A stretch of DNA of 64,000 bases from contig NC_064831.1 in NCBI RefSeq assembly GCF_024166365.1, positions 46,501,768-46,565,767 on the forward strand, given 5' to 3'. The notes below the pieces were generated by a model, which had not been told where the DNA came from, searched no databases, and saw only the letters and a program-made list of their open reading frames with translations. A program made the translations under genes and the position numbers. Shown here piece after piece: positions 12,374 to 24,076 of the stretch (position 1 is the first letter of the stretch; each line of letters opens with the position of its first letter). The stretch is from Elephas maximus indicus (Eukaryota; Chordata; Mammalia; Proboscidea; Elephantidae).

Positions 12374-12900
12374 GGGTCAAAGAATAGGTAGGGAAAAATA
12401 GAGCCCTTCTAAAGTAAATGAAAGTTCCCAAAAACATATTGGTTAAAAAGAGCAGTTAGCGTGTAATTCAAACCATCAAATAGTAAAAATAAAAGAAAAG
12501 CAAGATAAATCTACAGTATCTATATTAATGGACTCATTTTGCAATAGTTTTGTATGGTTAAACAAGGTCTGTGACCTTGAAGATTATAGTAGGAATTAGT
12601 GTAGCTGACTGTTTCCAGTCAGGTCTCATGGCTATTATGTTTTATACCTCTGACCCAAACAGTGTCCATTCTTAAGATCGACAGGTTGAGGAACTTGATT
12701 CATCCAGGAATGATGAGATGATATGAGTTTATGCTAACCAAATTCACAAGATTCTGTTTGTATGAACCAGAATACTGATTGTTATTCATTTACAATCTGA
12801 GGCATTTCTGGTTTGAGTTGAGACTCCCCACTGTAAATGCTGATGTTCTCTCTCATGAAAGAACATATAAATGTTTCTATGTTCTCTCATTCTAGGATAC
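12374..12900. other. Unique sequence, nothing recognised
   Basis: AT-rich intergenic sequence without a repeat or exon that I can support. Confidence 0.45.
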
Positions 12901-15177
12901 TTCTCTCAAATTAAAAAAAAAGATATTACTAACCCTTATTATTAATATAGGTACAAAAATCCTAAACAAAATGAAAGAAAGAGAAAGCAACAATACGTTT
13001 TTATAATTTACCAGAACCAAAGGGTTTTTATCCCACAAATGCAATCAAAATTCAACATTAGGAAACACTTTTCTGATACACATTATATATAAATAAATCA
13101 TATAAAAATCATAATCATCTCAACAGATGCCAAAAGCTCACTGAATAAAATCACAATCATTCCTAATTATACTCTCTAAAAGAACAGAACTAGACGTTTA
13201 CTTCCTTAACATGGTAGGGAGTACACATTTCAAACCACCAGTAGACAGCATATTTTAAAGTCAACCAAAAAAGGCATATTCATCAAAAGCAGACACAATA
13301 CTAGGGTGTCCACCATCACTGTTATTACTTAATATTGCAACGGAGGTTCTGGTTGGTGCAATAAAGATGAACTAGGAGGAGAAAACTCTACTTGTTTGCA
13401 AATAATGTTATTAGACATGAAGAAAGTTCATTAAAATTTACAAAAATTATTAGAATTAATATGATTTTACTAAATCACTGGATACAAGAAAAAAATGTAT
13501 ATAAAAAGAGTTCTAGGAGAAAATACCATAAGCTAATACCTGACGGGTGGTTAAGAGTTGGCCAAATGAAGGGACTGAAGCCAATGAGGGCATTGTTTCC
13601 ATCTGAGGGAACCTGGCAAGCAAAGACTTAGGGACAAGAGGAAGCACTTGCTATTTGAGGAAATAAGTCCAACACGCCTGTTAGTTTGCATAGGATTTGA
13701 TGCAATTCCAGACAAAGTTCAGTGGGGTATTTTGGAACTTCACAAGTTAATTTATATTTCTTCAGGATGAGAAACATAGTAGTATTATGGAAAGTGAAGG
13801 AAAACACAAGATTGAGAACTGAATGTGGAGTATGATCTAATTTGTATAAAAACGGGTGACGGGGTAATAAGCATTACATAAGCTTTTGCAAATATATACA
13901 TGGACATTTTCTGGAAGAATACAACAAAAAATATTAACAGTGATTCCTGAGGAGAAGAACCAAGAGTTTGAAGGGACACAGGGAGACATTTTCTTTTCTC
14001 TTTATAACCTTCAGCATCATTCGCATTATTTCTATGGCTATGTTGTACTGTTACGATTTGTTTTAAAGTTCTTTATGTCAGTGTTTTAAAACACAATCAG
14101 CAAGTAATCCTCATTAAAAATATTTCTAAAAGAAAAACAACAAACTATCTCTGAAAACCATCTGATAAGTGTTAGTCCTACTAGGTATTATTACAACAGT
14201 GCAATTATAAACACCTTATAATACTGAGGCAGGAAGAGACCATCAGTGGTATAAAATTGTGGCCAAATAAACTTGAATGTAATGTAAATCCAATATAGAT
14301 GAAGGGTATACCACTAATCAACGGAAAAGGAAAGAGTTATTCAAATAAATTATATTGGAGCAATTACTTAGCAGTTTGGGAAAAAAATTCATGTAGATTC
14401 TCACCTCACATCAAACATCAAAATAAATTCCAGATGGCTTTAGATAAATATACAAAAACAAATCAAAACATAGGAAAAATAGAAGTGAATATTTATCAAA
14501 CTTTTAGAGGAAGACAGCTGAAAAGCAATAGAAAAAAATAGGGAAATATTTAACTGTGTGAATAATTAAAACTTCTGTTTATTCGCAAAGAAAAACCACA
14601 ACCAAAATTAACAGACAAACATAAAGTTGGAGAAAAAAATCACAATTAATTTAACAGAGGTGATACAAATCTGGTAAGATGTTAAGACTTAAATTGATAC
14701 CCAAAGGAAATGAATTCACAGGAGAGAAAATGTGAGTCTTCAACAGACAGGGATGCCCAACCTTGCTAGTAATAAGACACATGCAAATTAAAATGACTTT
14801 TCATTTTTCACCTATAAATTTAACAGATTTTTAAAGGTTGATAGTGCAGTTCCTAATATTGGCGAGGTGCCTCTATTCATTGTTGATGTAAGTGTAAACT
14901 GGCAGAAACATTTTAGAAGTTATTTTGCCAATATGTGTTAAGGACCTTAAAATTGTTTATGTGTTTTGATCTAGTAATTATACTTCCTGAATCTATCCTA
15001 AGGAAATAATCCAAAATTTAAAAAAAACTTTATGCATAAAAACATTCATCTAAATATTATTTTAAATGGTGTTCAGCAATGAAAGAATGGCTAAGTAAAG
15101 TATGGCTTCATTTCCAGATAAAATATATTACCATTTTATCAAGTGTATGTAATAGATATAAAGATGTCTGTTATATA

Positions 15178-15347
15178 ACCAAAAAACCCAACCCTGCTGC
15201 CATTGAATAGATTCCAACTCACCGCAACCCTATAGGATGATGTAGAACTGCCCCACAGGGTTTCCAACGCTGTAATATGGGTGAATTTGAACTGCTGACT
15301 TTGTGGTTAGCAGCCGAACTCTTAACCACTGTGTCACCAGGGCTCCC
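15178..15347 (-). mobile_element. AfroSINE, inner part of a composite
   Basis: Antisense copy: ACCCTGCTGCCATTGAATAG, ACTGCCCCACAGGG, head TGTGTCACCAGGGCTCCC. It directly abuts a second SINE segment, suggesting insertion into, or next to, an existing AfroSINE. Confidence 0.85.
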
Positions 15348-15350
15348 AGC

Positions 15351-15461
15351 TTCACAGAAGCAAATTGTCACATCTTTCTCCCAATGAATGGCTGGTGAGT
15401 TCAAGCCGCCAACCTTTTGGTTAGCAGCTGAATGGTTTAACCACTGCTCCATCAGGGCTAG
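15351..15461 (-). mobile_element. AfroSINE variant, 5' half
   Basis: The antisense tRNA-like half (AACCTTTTGGTTAGCAGCTGA, then CCATCAGGGCTA) is joined to part of the longer subfamily's extra segment (CACATCTTTCTCCCA). Its own 3' end is missing or displaced by the neighbouring SINE. Confidence 0.75.
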
Positions 15462-15527
15462 TGTTGTATAATATTAAGTAAAAAGAAGGAATATAAAATT
15501 GCATTTATTGAATGATTCTTATTGGGC

Positions 15528-15530
<3 letters not shown>

Positions 15531-15576
<46 letters not shown>
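15531..15576. repeat. A-run followed by (TA)n microsatellite
   Basis: Ten A followed by about 18 TA dinucleotides, inside the 3' part of the decayed L1. Length polymorphism is expected. Confidence 0.95.
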
Positions 15577-15579
<3 letters not shown>

Positions 15580-16079
15580 AAAAGCCTGAAAGGAAAGATA
15601 ATAGGATATAACAATGCCTGCGATTCAGTGAGAAGCCTGAGGGTGATTTTTGTTTGCTTGTGAAGATAATGTTTTCCTTTCTGAATGAAAAAATATGACA
15701 AAATAAAAATTTTAAATGTTTACACTCTCAGCATAGTTCCTTTTATCCTTTTTTCCTAAATTTTATTTAACTAGTAAATTCCTTTCATCTTGAAAAAAAA
15801 TTAAGTGTGTGACTGCTGGTTATAAACTCTGTTTTGTGTCTCTAAAAAATCTTTTTTTTGCCTCCAGTTCAAAAACATTTTTATCTTTGTATACAGAAGT
15901 CTATGCTGGAAATTATTTCCTTTAAGAACAATTAAAAATACTCTATCTTCTAGCTTCCATTGTTACTACTGAAATATCAGTAGTAAGTGTAGCAGTTGTT
16001 CTTTTGAAGGCAAACTTTAACATCTGGCTTTCATTAAGCCTTTATATTTGGCATTCTGCATTTTCACTATGATACACCT

Positions 16080-16918
16080 AGATTGTGATTTATTTTTATT
16101 TATCCTATTTATTCTATTTCAAACTGTGGATCGTTACATTTCATCATCCTGGAAAATTCTTAGCCATGATCTTTTCAAATATTGCCTCTGTCCCATTCTC
16201 TTTTCTTTCCTTCTGAAATTCTGATAATTGTATATTAGATCTTGTCACTCTATCCCATGTTCTTCAACTTCTTTTTCATATTTGTATGAAAATGCAGCAG
16301 TTTTTTTTTTTTTTTTGTATTTTATGGTGTATTCTGGATAATTTCTTATTTTTTGATTAATTTATTCTTTCTTCAGCTGGCTCTAATCTACTGATAAACT
16401 CATTCATTGAGTTTTAATTGTGGTTATTATGTGTACTTCATTTTTTATTTCTAAAAGTTTTAAATTTGCCATTTTTGGGTGTGTTTTACAGCTACCTATC
16501 CCTGAGCGGTGCAGTTTGACCTCAACTGCTAACCTAAAGATTGGTGGTTCAAACCCACTCAGAGGTGCCCTCAAAAGAAAGTCACAGACTTGAAAGCCCT
16601 ATGGAGCAGTTCTATTCTGTACACATGAGGTCACCATGAGGAAGAACTGACTCAACGGCAACTAACCACAGCAACGTTCTTCATAGAAAATTTTAAACTT
16701 ACCTTTTATTTCTTTAAACATGGTAGCATAGGTAGTTTGTTAACCTCAGTCTAATAATTCTTGTATCTGAAAACTTTGTGCATCTATTTCTTCTGTTGTT
16801 TCTGCTGGTTTTCATCCACCGTGCCCTGTATCCCTCCATGCTTGGTGTTTTGACCACATATGGCTCATTGATCATGAAAATTATCTGTGGGGATTCTTAG
16901 GTCTTTGATGAAGGTACC
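16080..16918 (-). mobile_element. Ancient LINE relic (L1M/HAL1-like)
   Basis: Antisense remnants of a mammal-wide LINE: TTCTGGATAATTTCTTATTT, CAGCTGGCTCTAATCTACTG, TTTATTTCTTTAAACATGGT, and TATCCCTCCATGCTTGGTG near 16825. An old AfroSINE-like copy (16503-16667) interrupts it. Related to 1000-1680. Confidence 0.5.
16503..16667 (+). mobile_element. AfroSINE, divergent older subfamily
   Basis: The tRNA-like half is GAGCGGTGCAGTTTGACCTC with B-box GGTTCAAACCC. The body has TCAAAAGAAAGTCACAGAC in place of the usual sequence. The end is GACTCAACGGCAACTAACCACAGCAAC, closer to the RTE terminus than most copies here. Confidence 0.75.
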
Positions 16919-17067
16919 TGTATGAGTTTTCTATTGCTGCTATAAGAAATTACCACAAACTAAGTAGCTTAAAACAACATAGATTTATTCTCTTACAGTT
17001 CTAGAGGTCAGACATCTAAAAATGAAGGTATGGGCAGGACTGCATTCCTTTTGGAGACTTTGGAAGA

Positions 17068-17829
17068 TGCAATGAAACATGCCAAAACTGCATAGTGCTC
17101 ACAGTTGGTCCTAGATTTCTAATGAGCCAGGAGACCATTAGCAAAGGGCAGTAAATGTGATTCCTCCATGAATATCATTTTCTTCCGATCAGAGCCTGAA
17201 CATGTTAGCACCTAGAAAGTAGCTTTTATTATTTACAAAAGAAGTAGACAGCATACAACAGGTGACCAGTCGTCCCTGGCTCAAAGCTGTCCAGTGGAGG
17301 TAGCAAAATTGTACACATGCCCTGCTACGCACCATAGACAGGTACTAAGAGATCACATGATACACTGGTCCCCTGGCTTCTGGAAGCTGTCCTGTGGAGA
17401 CAGAGAACTCTTTCATGCCTGCCTCCACTTGACATTGTGGGTGAGGGACGCAAAAGGGGGCTACCTCGGCAGGCCCCCCCGACCAGGTAGACCTAGTTAG
17501 GTGGGCTGAACACTTATGCTACACGTGCTTCCACCTAGTACATAGCTGGCCACTTTTATACCCCAAGGGTCATGTGACTAGGATCTATGTGACCCACTGC
17601 ACAAAGCACAAGGTAATTTCCCAGCCCGACCACCTAGGAGAGGGGAGGTCAGACACCCTTGGTGCCAAGCCCAGGATAATATCTCTTTAACCCTGATAAC
17701 ATTTAGACAAAGCATTAGGTTTCAGAGTGGGAAGGGTGGCAGTGGTTTGTTCCAAAGCCTACAGATGCTACCACCAAGAGGAACAGGGATGACATGGCCC
17801 CAGGAATGTATGAAGGACTGACCCTCACA
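17068..17829 (-). mobile_element. Solo ERV LTR (762 bp)
   Basis: Starts TG and ends CA on the plus strand. Flanks are TGGAAGA (17061-17067) and GGGAAGA (17830-17836), sharing GGAAGA; a 6-bp TSD would suit a class II (ERVK-like) element. Read on the minus strand it has a TATA box (GGGTATAAAAG, around 17553-17563) and about 330 bp later an AATAAA-type signal (17223-17230 on the plus strand). No internal retroviral region is present, so it is a recombined solo LTR. The family was not identified. The open frame at 17294-17500 lies inside it. Confidence 0.75.
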
Positions 17830-17872
17830 GGGAAGAGTCCAATTCATTTTCTTTTTCAGCTTCTGGAGGCTG

Positions 17873-18274
17873 GACAATGAATAAGGAAGTTTGAAGAAGA
17901 ACTGATGCCTTTGAATTACAGTGCTGGCAAAGAATACTGAACATACTATGGACTACCAGAACAATGAACAAATTTGTCTTGGAAGAAGTACAGCCAGAAC
18001 TCTCCTTAGAAGCAAGGATGGTGAAACTTCATCTCATATACTTTGGACAAGTTCTTAGGAGGGACCAGTCCCTGGAAAAGGACATCATGCTTGGTAAAGT
18101 AGAGAGTCAGCAAAAAAGAGGAAGACCTTCAATGCGGTGGATTGACACAGTGGCTGCAATAATGGGCTCAAGCATAACAACAATTGTGAGAATGGTGTAG
18201 GACTGGGCAGCATTTTGTTCTGTTGTACACAGGGTCACTATGAGTTAGAAGCAACTCAATGGCACCTAACAACA
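17873..18274 (+). mobile_element. RTE1-type LINE, 3' fragment
   Basis: 5'-truncated RTE covering the ORF C-terminal part (GGACAATGAATAAGGAAG, a GTACAGCCAGAACTCTCC segment) and the 3' terminus ACTCAATGGCACCTAACAAC. The MLT1 sequence resumes on its right, with AGGCTG/AGACTG at the junctions as a probable short TSD. The frame at 17964-18200 is an ORF fragment. Confidence 0.88.
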
Positions 18275-18406
18275 AAGACTGCCTGCATTCTTTGGCTCAT
18301 GGCCCCTTACTTGCATTGCTTCAACTTCTGCTTTCTTTATCATATCTTCTCTTTCTGACTCTGATCTTCCTGCCTCCCCTCTTATAAGGACCTTTGAGCT
18401 TATACT

Positions 18407-18555
18407 GGAGCCCTGGTGGCACAGTGGTAAAGAGCTCTGCTGCTAACCCAAAGGTCAGCAGTTCAAATCCACCAGCTGCTCCTTGGAAACCCTATGGGAC
18501 AGTTCTACTCTGTCCTATAGAGTCACTATTGACTCGATGGCAACAGGATGTGCTA
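18407..18555 (+). mobile_element. AfroSINE
   Basis: Clean copy: GGAGCCCTGGTGGCACAGTGG, B-box GTTCAAATCC, TCTGTCCTATAGAGTCAC, end GACTCGATGGCAACAGG. Inserted within the MaLR-type LTR. Confidence 0.92.
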
Positions 18556-18716
18556 TTTGGGGCACTCTGGAGAATCCAGAATCATCTCAACATTTCAAGA
18601 TCCTTAACTTGATCATATCTGCAGTGTCCCTTTCCTTATCTAAGGTAACATGTTCACAGGTTCTGGGGACTATAGCATGGGTATCTTTGGGGGCTATTAT
18701 TCAGCCTACAACAGCA

Positions 18717-21166
18717 TGATCGAACATGAAATCAAGGTGCATTGATAATTACTGGCAATTGGAATGCAAAAGTTGGAAACAAAGAAGAATGATCAGTAGT
18801 CGGACAATATGGCCTTGGTAATAGAAACAATGCCAGAGATAGAACGATAGAATTTTGCAAGACCAACGACTTCTTCATTGCAGATACCTTCTTTCACCTA
18901 CATAAGTGGCGACTATACATATGGACCTCACCAGATGAAACATACAGAAATCAAACTGACTACATCTGTGGAAAGAGATGATGGAAAAGCTCAATATCAT
19001 CAGTCAGAACAAGGCCAGGGGCCAACTGTGCAACTGACCATCAATTGCTCATATGCAAGTTCAAGCTGAAACTGAAGAAAATCAGAGCAAGTCCACAGGA
19101 GCCAAAATATGACCTTGAGTATATCCCACCTGAATTTAGAGACCATCTCAAGAATAGATTTGACACATTGAACACTAGTGACTGAAGACCAGACGAGTTG
19201 TGGCATGACATCAAGGACATCATACATGAAGAAAGCAAGAGGTCATTGAAAAGACAGGAAAGAAAGAAAAGACCAAGATGGATGTCAGAGGAGACTCTGA
19301 AACTTGCCCTTGAACGTCAAGCAGCTAAAGCAAAAGGAAGAATTCAGGAAGTAAAAGAACTGAACAGAAGATTTCAAAGGGCATCTTGAGAAGACCAAGT
19401 ATTGTAATGACATGTGCAAAGAGCTGGAGATGCAAAACCAAAAGGGAAGAACACACTTGGTGTTTCTCGAGCTGAAAGAACTGAAGAAAAAATTCAAGCC
19501 TCAAGTTGCAATAGTGAAGGATTCCATGGGGGAAATACTAAACGATGCAGGAAGCATCAGAAGAAGATGGAAGGAATACACAGAGTCATTATACCAAAAA
19601 GAATTAGTTGATGTTCAGCCTTTTCAAGAGGTGACATATGACCAGGAGCCGATGGTACTGAAGGAAGAAGTCCAAGCTGCTCTGAAGGCATTGGCAGAAA
19701 ACAAGGTTCCAGGAATTGGTGGAATATCAATTGAGATGTTTCAACAAACAGATGCAGCACTGTAGGTGCTCAATCCTCTATGCCAAGAAATATGGAAGAC
19801 AGCTTCCTGGCCAACAGACTGGAAGAGATCCATATTTATGCCTATTCCCAAGAAAGGTGATCCAACCCAATGTGGAAATTATAGAACAATATCATTAATA
19901 TCACACACAAGCAAAATATTTTTGCTGAAGATTCAAAAATGGCTGCAGCAGTATATTGACAGGAACTGCCAGAAATTCAGTCTGGTTTCAGAAGAGGACG
20001 TGGAACCAGGGATATCATTGCTGATGTCAGATGGATCCTGGCTGAAAGCAGAGAATACCAGAAGGATGTTTACCTGTGTTTAATTGGCTATGCAAAGGCA
20101 TTCGACTGTGTGGGTCATAACAAATTATGGATAACATCGGGAAGAATGGGAATTCCAGGACACTTAATTGTGCTCACAAGGAACCTTTACATAGATCAAG
20201 AGGCAGTTGTTCAGACAGAACTAGGGGACACTGATTGGTTTAAAGTCAGGAAAGGTGTACGCCAGGGTTGTATCCTTTCACTATACCTACTCAATCTGTA
20301 TGCTGAGCAAATAATCCGTGAAGCTGGACTGTATGAAGAAGAACGGGGCATCAGGATTGGAGGAAGACTCACTAACAACCTGCGTTATGCAGATGACACA
20401 ACCTTCCTTGCTGAAAATGAAGAGGACTTGAAGCACTTACTAATGAAGATCAAAGACCACAGCCTTCGGTATGGATTGCACCTCAACATAAAGAAAACAA
20501 AAATCCTTACAACTGGACCAATGAGCAACATCATGCTAAATGGAGAAAAGACTGAAGTTGTCAAGGATTTCATTTTACTTGTATCCACAATCAACAGCCA
20601 TGGAAGCAGCAGTCAAGAAATCAAAAGACGCATTGCATTGGGTAAATCTGCTGCAAAGGACCTCTTTAAAGTGTTGAAGAGCAAAGATGTGACCTTGAAG
20701 ACTAAGATGCACCTGACCCAAGCCATGGTATTTTCAATGGCATCATATTCATGTGAAAGCTGGACAATGAATAAGGAAGACCGAAGAAGAGTTGACACCT
20801 TTGAATTGTGGTGTTGGCAAAGAATATTGAATATACCATGGACTGCCAAAAGAATGAACAAATCTGTTTTGGAAGAAGTACAACCAGAATGCTCCTTGGA
20901 AGCAAGGATGGCAAGACTGCATCTTACATACTTTGGACATGTTGTCAGGAGGGATCAGTCCCCGGAGAAGGACATCATGCTTGGCAGAGTACAGGGTCAG
21001 CAGAAAAGAGGAAGACCCTCAATGAGGTGGATTGACACAGTGGCTGCAACAATGAGCTCAAGCATAACAATTGTAAGGATGGCTCAGGACCAGGCAGTGT
21101 TTTGTTCTGTTGCGCATAGGGTCACTATGAGTCGGAACTGGCTTGATAGCACCTAACAACAACAAC
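18717..21166 (+). mobile_element. RTE1-type LINE, long copy B
   Basis: About 2.45 kb of RTE-clade LINE starting in the endonuclease region (ATAATTACTGGCAATTGGAATGC, i.e. ITGNWNA) and running through reverse transcriptase to the 3' end (GAACTGGCTTGATAGCACC, then AAC repeats). The direct repeat ACAACAGCA at 18708-18716 and 21167-21175 is a plausible 9-bp TSD at the edge of the MaLR LTR. The 3' terminus (GTCACTATGAGTCGGAACTGG) is nearly identical to AfroSINE ends. It is the best RTE copy in the window. Confidence 0.93.
19198..21156 (+). pseudogene. RTE endonuclease/reverse transcriptase ORF relic (copy B)
   Basis: Relic of the single RTE polyprotein. Pieces are open at 19198-19389, 19412-19765, 19766-20083 and 20110-21156 (348 codons). 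The last contains RQGCILSLYLLN (normally a Pro replaces the second Leu of SLYL) and the catalytic tetrad YADD at 20386-20397. It then covers the thumb and the basic C-terminal region (KRGRPSMRWIDTVAA). A stop at 19763-19765 and frameshifts near 19389-19412 and 20083-20110 disable it. The N-terminal part of the endonuclease is missing because of 5' truncation. Confidence 0.9.
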
Positions 21167-21175
21167 ACAACAGCA

Positions 21176-22205
21176 CCTTTCTCCAGAGAGGCTTTGTGTT
21201 TGCTCCTGTGAGGGCATAGTCCAGGACAACCTCAAACACGTTCATTGTTTCAGGTTCTCTGGATCACAGGTGATATAAATCCACGCTACAAATCCACAGG
21301 AGAGTGTAGTGTGCGGTCCCAAATTCTCAGAGTAGATGTTAATTCCTTCTGTTTTTTTTTTTTTTTTTTTTTCTCTTTGGAACAAAAGCGACCTTCTTTG
21401 CAGTCTCCTGGAATGGAATTTGGGGCAGATTTACTTGTTTTACCTGTAGCCTGAAGGTGTAGCATTTAGGGCCTAAGTTTAATTTGGGGAAATCTTCTAC
21501 AAGATTCCTCACCTCCCTACTTAGGATTTGACATCTGTCCCCGCCACCCTGCGAGTTTGTCAACACAAAATTCAAGGTTCCCAGGAATGGTACTAACCCT
21601 CAGGCCAAAAATGGCTTTGATGTTGCGGCTTCTCTCGATTTTGGCCTGGTAGCTTCTTATGGCCGTGTCAGTTCTTCAAGGCTCTTAATTTAATTAAAAC
21701 ACATATATTTTATTCAGCATTTTTTTGGTATTTTCAGTAACAACATTAGTTCAAATACTTTGTCAGCTGTTACCTAATATAAATCCCCAAATAAATTCTT
21801 TATGTGTATACCTGTTAATTTTGCATTTTAAAATTTATAGCCAAAAGCTCAGTCCATTAGAAAAGCAAAATAAGCAATGAGATAGTACATGATTACAGCC
21901 AAAAGAATGACATAGTGATAATTAGTTCTTGTGAGTTTGGAAGAAACGAAATCAACATGGATTGTAACAGTTTGGAAAGTTAATGGTGGAAGAGTGCTGA
22001 AAATAAAATTTAAGAGGCAAAGAGCAAGGGAAGAATACGTTCTAGACAATGATAAAAATAGGAACGCATGAAAAAAGACGCAATGAAAGGAAAGGCCAAT
22101 TATATTTGAGGGTTGATGAATACCTAAATTGGAGACTTCATGGGGAAATATGTCTGAATGTAGAAAGCCCTGACAAATGAAAGCATTTACATTTATATTT
22201 GTAGA
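21176..22205. other. Unassigned, no gene supported
   Basis: After the RTE there is about 1 kb of old sequence with a 22-bp T-run at 21351-21372. The open frames at 21245-21575 and 21849-22208 show no domain I recognise. It may hold decayed LINE sequence; I cannot name it. Confidence 0.4.
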
Positions 22206-22404
22206 CATGTAGATCTCACAGTGGAATCTGTGGACCCCTGTTGGTACCTGAGACCCTTTCAGGAGATCTGAGAAGTCAAATCAATTTTGATAATAGCATT
22301 AAGGGTTTATTTGCCTTTTTTCACTGTGTTAACATTTGCACTGAAGACGCACAAGCAATGATGGGTGAATCAGCATGAATTAAAGCAGCAGTACTAGTAG
22401 TCAA

Positions 22405-22765
22405 AGGAGCCCTGGTAGTATAGGGGTTAGGTGCTCAGCTGCTAACTGAAAGGTCAGCGGTTCAAACCCACCAGCCCCTGCACAGAAGAAAGATGTGGCA
22501 GTCTGCTTCCATAAAGATTTCAGCCTTGGAAACACTGTGGGGCAGTTTTACACTGTCTTATAGAGTTTGGCGTAGTGGTTAAGTGCTACGGCTGCTAACC
22601 AAAGGGTCGGCAGTTTGAATCCGCCAGGCACTCCTTGGAAGCTCTATGGGGCAGTTCTTCTCTGTCCTATAGGGTCGTTATGAGTCAGAATCGACTCGAA
22701 GGCACTGGGATAGAGTTACTGTGAGTGAGAATGAACTCGACGGCAGTGGGTTTGGTTTTTGTTTT
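22405..22765 (+). mobile_element. AfroSINE long variant, split by another AfroSINE
   Basis: The outer copy occupies 22405-22567 and 22718-22765. It carries the extra segment AGAAAGATGTGGCAGTCTGC of the longer subfamily, absent from most copies here. Flanking AGTAGTCA on both sides (about 22395-22402 and after the tail) is the likely TSD in the hAT sequence. Confidence 0.88.
22568..22709 (+). mobile_element. AfroSINE nested in an AfroSINE
   Basis: The inner copy lacks the first bases (starts TGGCGTAGTGGTTAAGTG) and ends GACTCGAAGGCACTGGG. The direct repeat ATAGAGTT occurs at 22560-22567 and 22710-22717, giving an 8-bp TSD. Confidence 0.9.
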
Positions 22766-23593
22766 TTCACGAGTAGTCATGTTCTTTATCATCACGTATT
22801 AACAATTTTAAAATTCCAGTTTCAGTTAAGAATGTCCTCGATGAAGCAGTAAATATATTAATTTTATTATATCTCAACCCTTATGTACACATCTATTTTA
22901 TATTCTTTGTGAAAAAATGGGAAGTACTTATAAAGGACCTCTCCAAATCCAAGTACATTGGTTGCCTCAAGAAAAAGGACTTGTGTATTTGAGTTACAAG
23001 TTGAACTAGCCATGTTTTTCACAGAACACCATTTTTCCTTGAATTAAGGGTTATAAACCATGGTTATTCAGACTTATATATTTGGCACACATTTTTCAAA
23101 TGAAGTAAGCCTGTCACTTCAATGAAAATAACTGATGGTATATGTTACTAATAATGAAATTCAATTTTTCGAGCAAAATTTAGAATTTGGAAAACTGTTA
23201 CCAGCTATCATGAGATTGACAGTGTTCCAATACTTACAGAATGTTCTAATGAGATCTAAAATGATATTAACAAATATTATTTTTTGAGATTGTGTAATGA
23301 AATTTTTCAGCAATTTGGAAGATGTACAAAACCCAGTGAACCTATATGATAAAGGCATGATATCTCAAAGCATGTATGGATAAACTTCCATTCAAAGTAC
23401 AATAATAGAACAATGGATTTTGATGCAACAGAATTGTAAAAGTTCATTGGTTTGGTTTCAGATTCCACATTGCAACTAACCTCCAGTAAACTACCACTTG
23501 AGTTTTGATGTAGTATTAAAAACGAATGTCCCTAATAATCTGAGAAAGCTATTAATATACTTTTACATACTTGTGTAAGGGTGCAGTTTTTTC

Positions 23594-24076
23594 CAGGCTT
23601 TGAGCTGGCTCTGCCTGGTTCAGTCATGGCTGACAAAGTGAAACCCAAATGGACCAGAATTTTTAAAATGTGGATGAAGTGGAATGGTAAGTGTAATGGG
23701 AAAAATTATGGGTTGAAGCCCTAAGAGAAATTTAATCTCCCACATGGAAAAAAAGGACAGCAGACACATGGCATAGCAACCAAATCTCTTGACCAGCTGG
23801 GTTGGAAACAGAGGTGCCCCAGTGAAAGAGGGCTGCCAACTGCAGCGCTTGGAATGTGTGTTGCTTTACAGAGTCCTGGCAATAATCTAATCTTGTGTAT
23901 CAGGCTCCTGAAAGGGATCACTATGCCTCTTCCGAGTCTCCCATTCCAGGGCTTCAACCCATAATTTTTCCCATTAAGCTTATCATTTCACTTCACTCAA
24001 ATTTTAAAAATTCCGGTCTGTTACAATTTCACTTCATTGGCCATGACTGAACCAAGCTGAACTGGTTTGAAGTCCT
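23594..24076. mobile_element. 483-bp inverted-repeat (foldback) DNA element
   Basis: Two arms of 129 bp (23594-23722 and 23948-24076) are reverse complements, with about 225 bp between them. The innermost 29 bp (23694-23722 versus 23948-23976) match perfectly; the rest differ mainly by transitions. AGTTTTTTC (23585-23593) and AGTTTCTTC (24077-24085) flank it and look like a 7-9 bp TSD. Removing the insert restores the hAT transposase sequence on both sides. There is no coding capacity. Long inverted repeats plus an 8-9 bp TSD suit a non-autonomous hAT- or Mutator-like element; the family is not identified. Confidence 0.8.

Larger units (their letters stand above)
12920..15730 (+). mobile_element. 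Ancient decayed L1 (L1M-type)
   Basis: Strongly eroded sense-strand L1. The ORF2 reverse transcriptase region is recognisable from codon-level remnants: ATCATCTCAACAGATGCC near 13110, a GCAAATAATGTTATT degenerate catalytic site near 13400, then C-terminal and 3' UTR sequence. It ends in an A-rich stretch near 15700. SINEs at 15178-15461 interrupt the 3' part. Many stops are present, and it predates the AfroSINEs. The open frames at 13392-13631, 13886-14089 and 14299-14541 are its fragments. Confidence 0.7.
16919..18713 (-). mobile_element. MaLR/MLT1-type LTR split by nested insertions
   Basis: Antisense retrotransposon LTR. The left piece (16919-17067) starts TGTATGAGTTTTCTATTGCTGC and contains ACCACAAACTAAGTAGCTTAA, the usual reverse complement of an MLT1-like 3' end. 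The pieces at 17837-17872, 18275-18406 and 18556-18713 continue it (TTGGCTCATGGCCCC, GTTCACAGGTTCTGGGGA, GGGGGCTATTATTCAGCCTAC). The remaining LTR totals about 460 bp, consistent with MLT1. Insertions are a solo ERV LTR, an RTE fragment and an AfroSINE. Confidence 0.8.

Noticed and set aside
16919-18713. Possible full provirus between LTR-like pieces
   Set aside because: The pieces are parts of a single LTR interrupted by other insertions; no retroviral genes lie between them.
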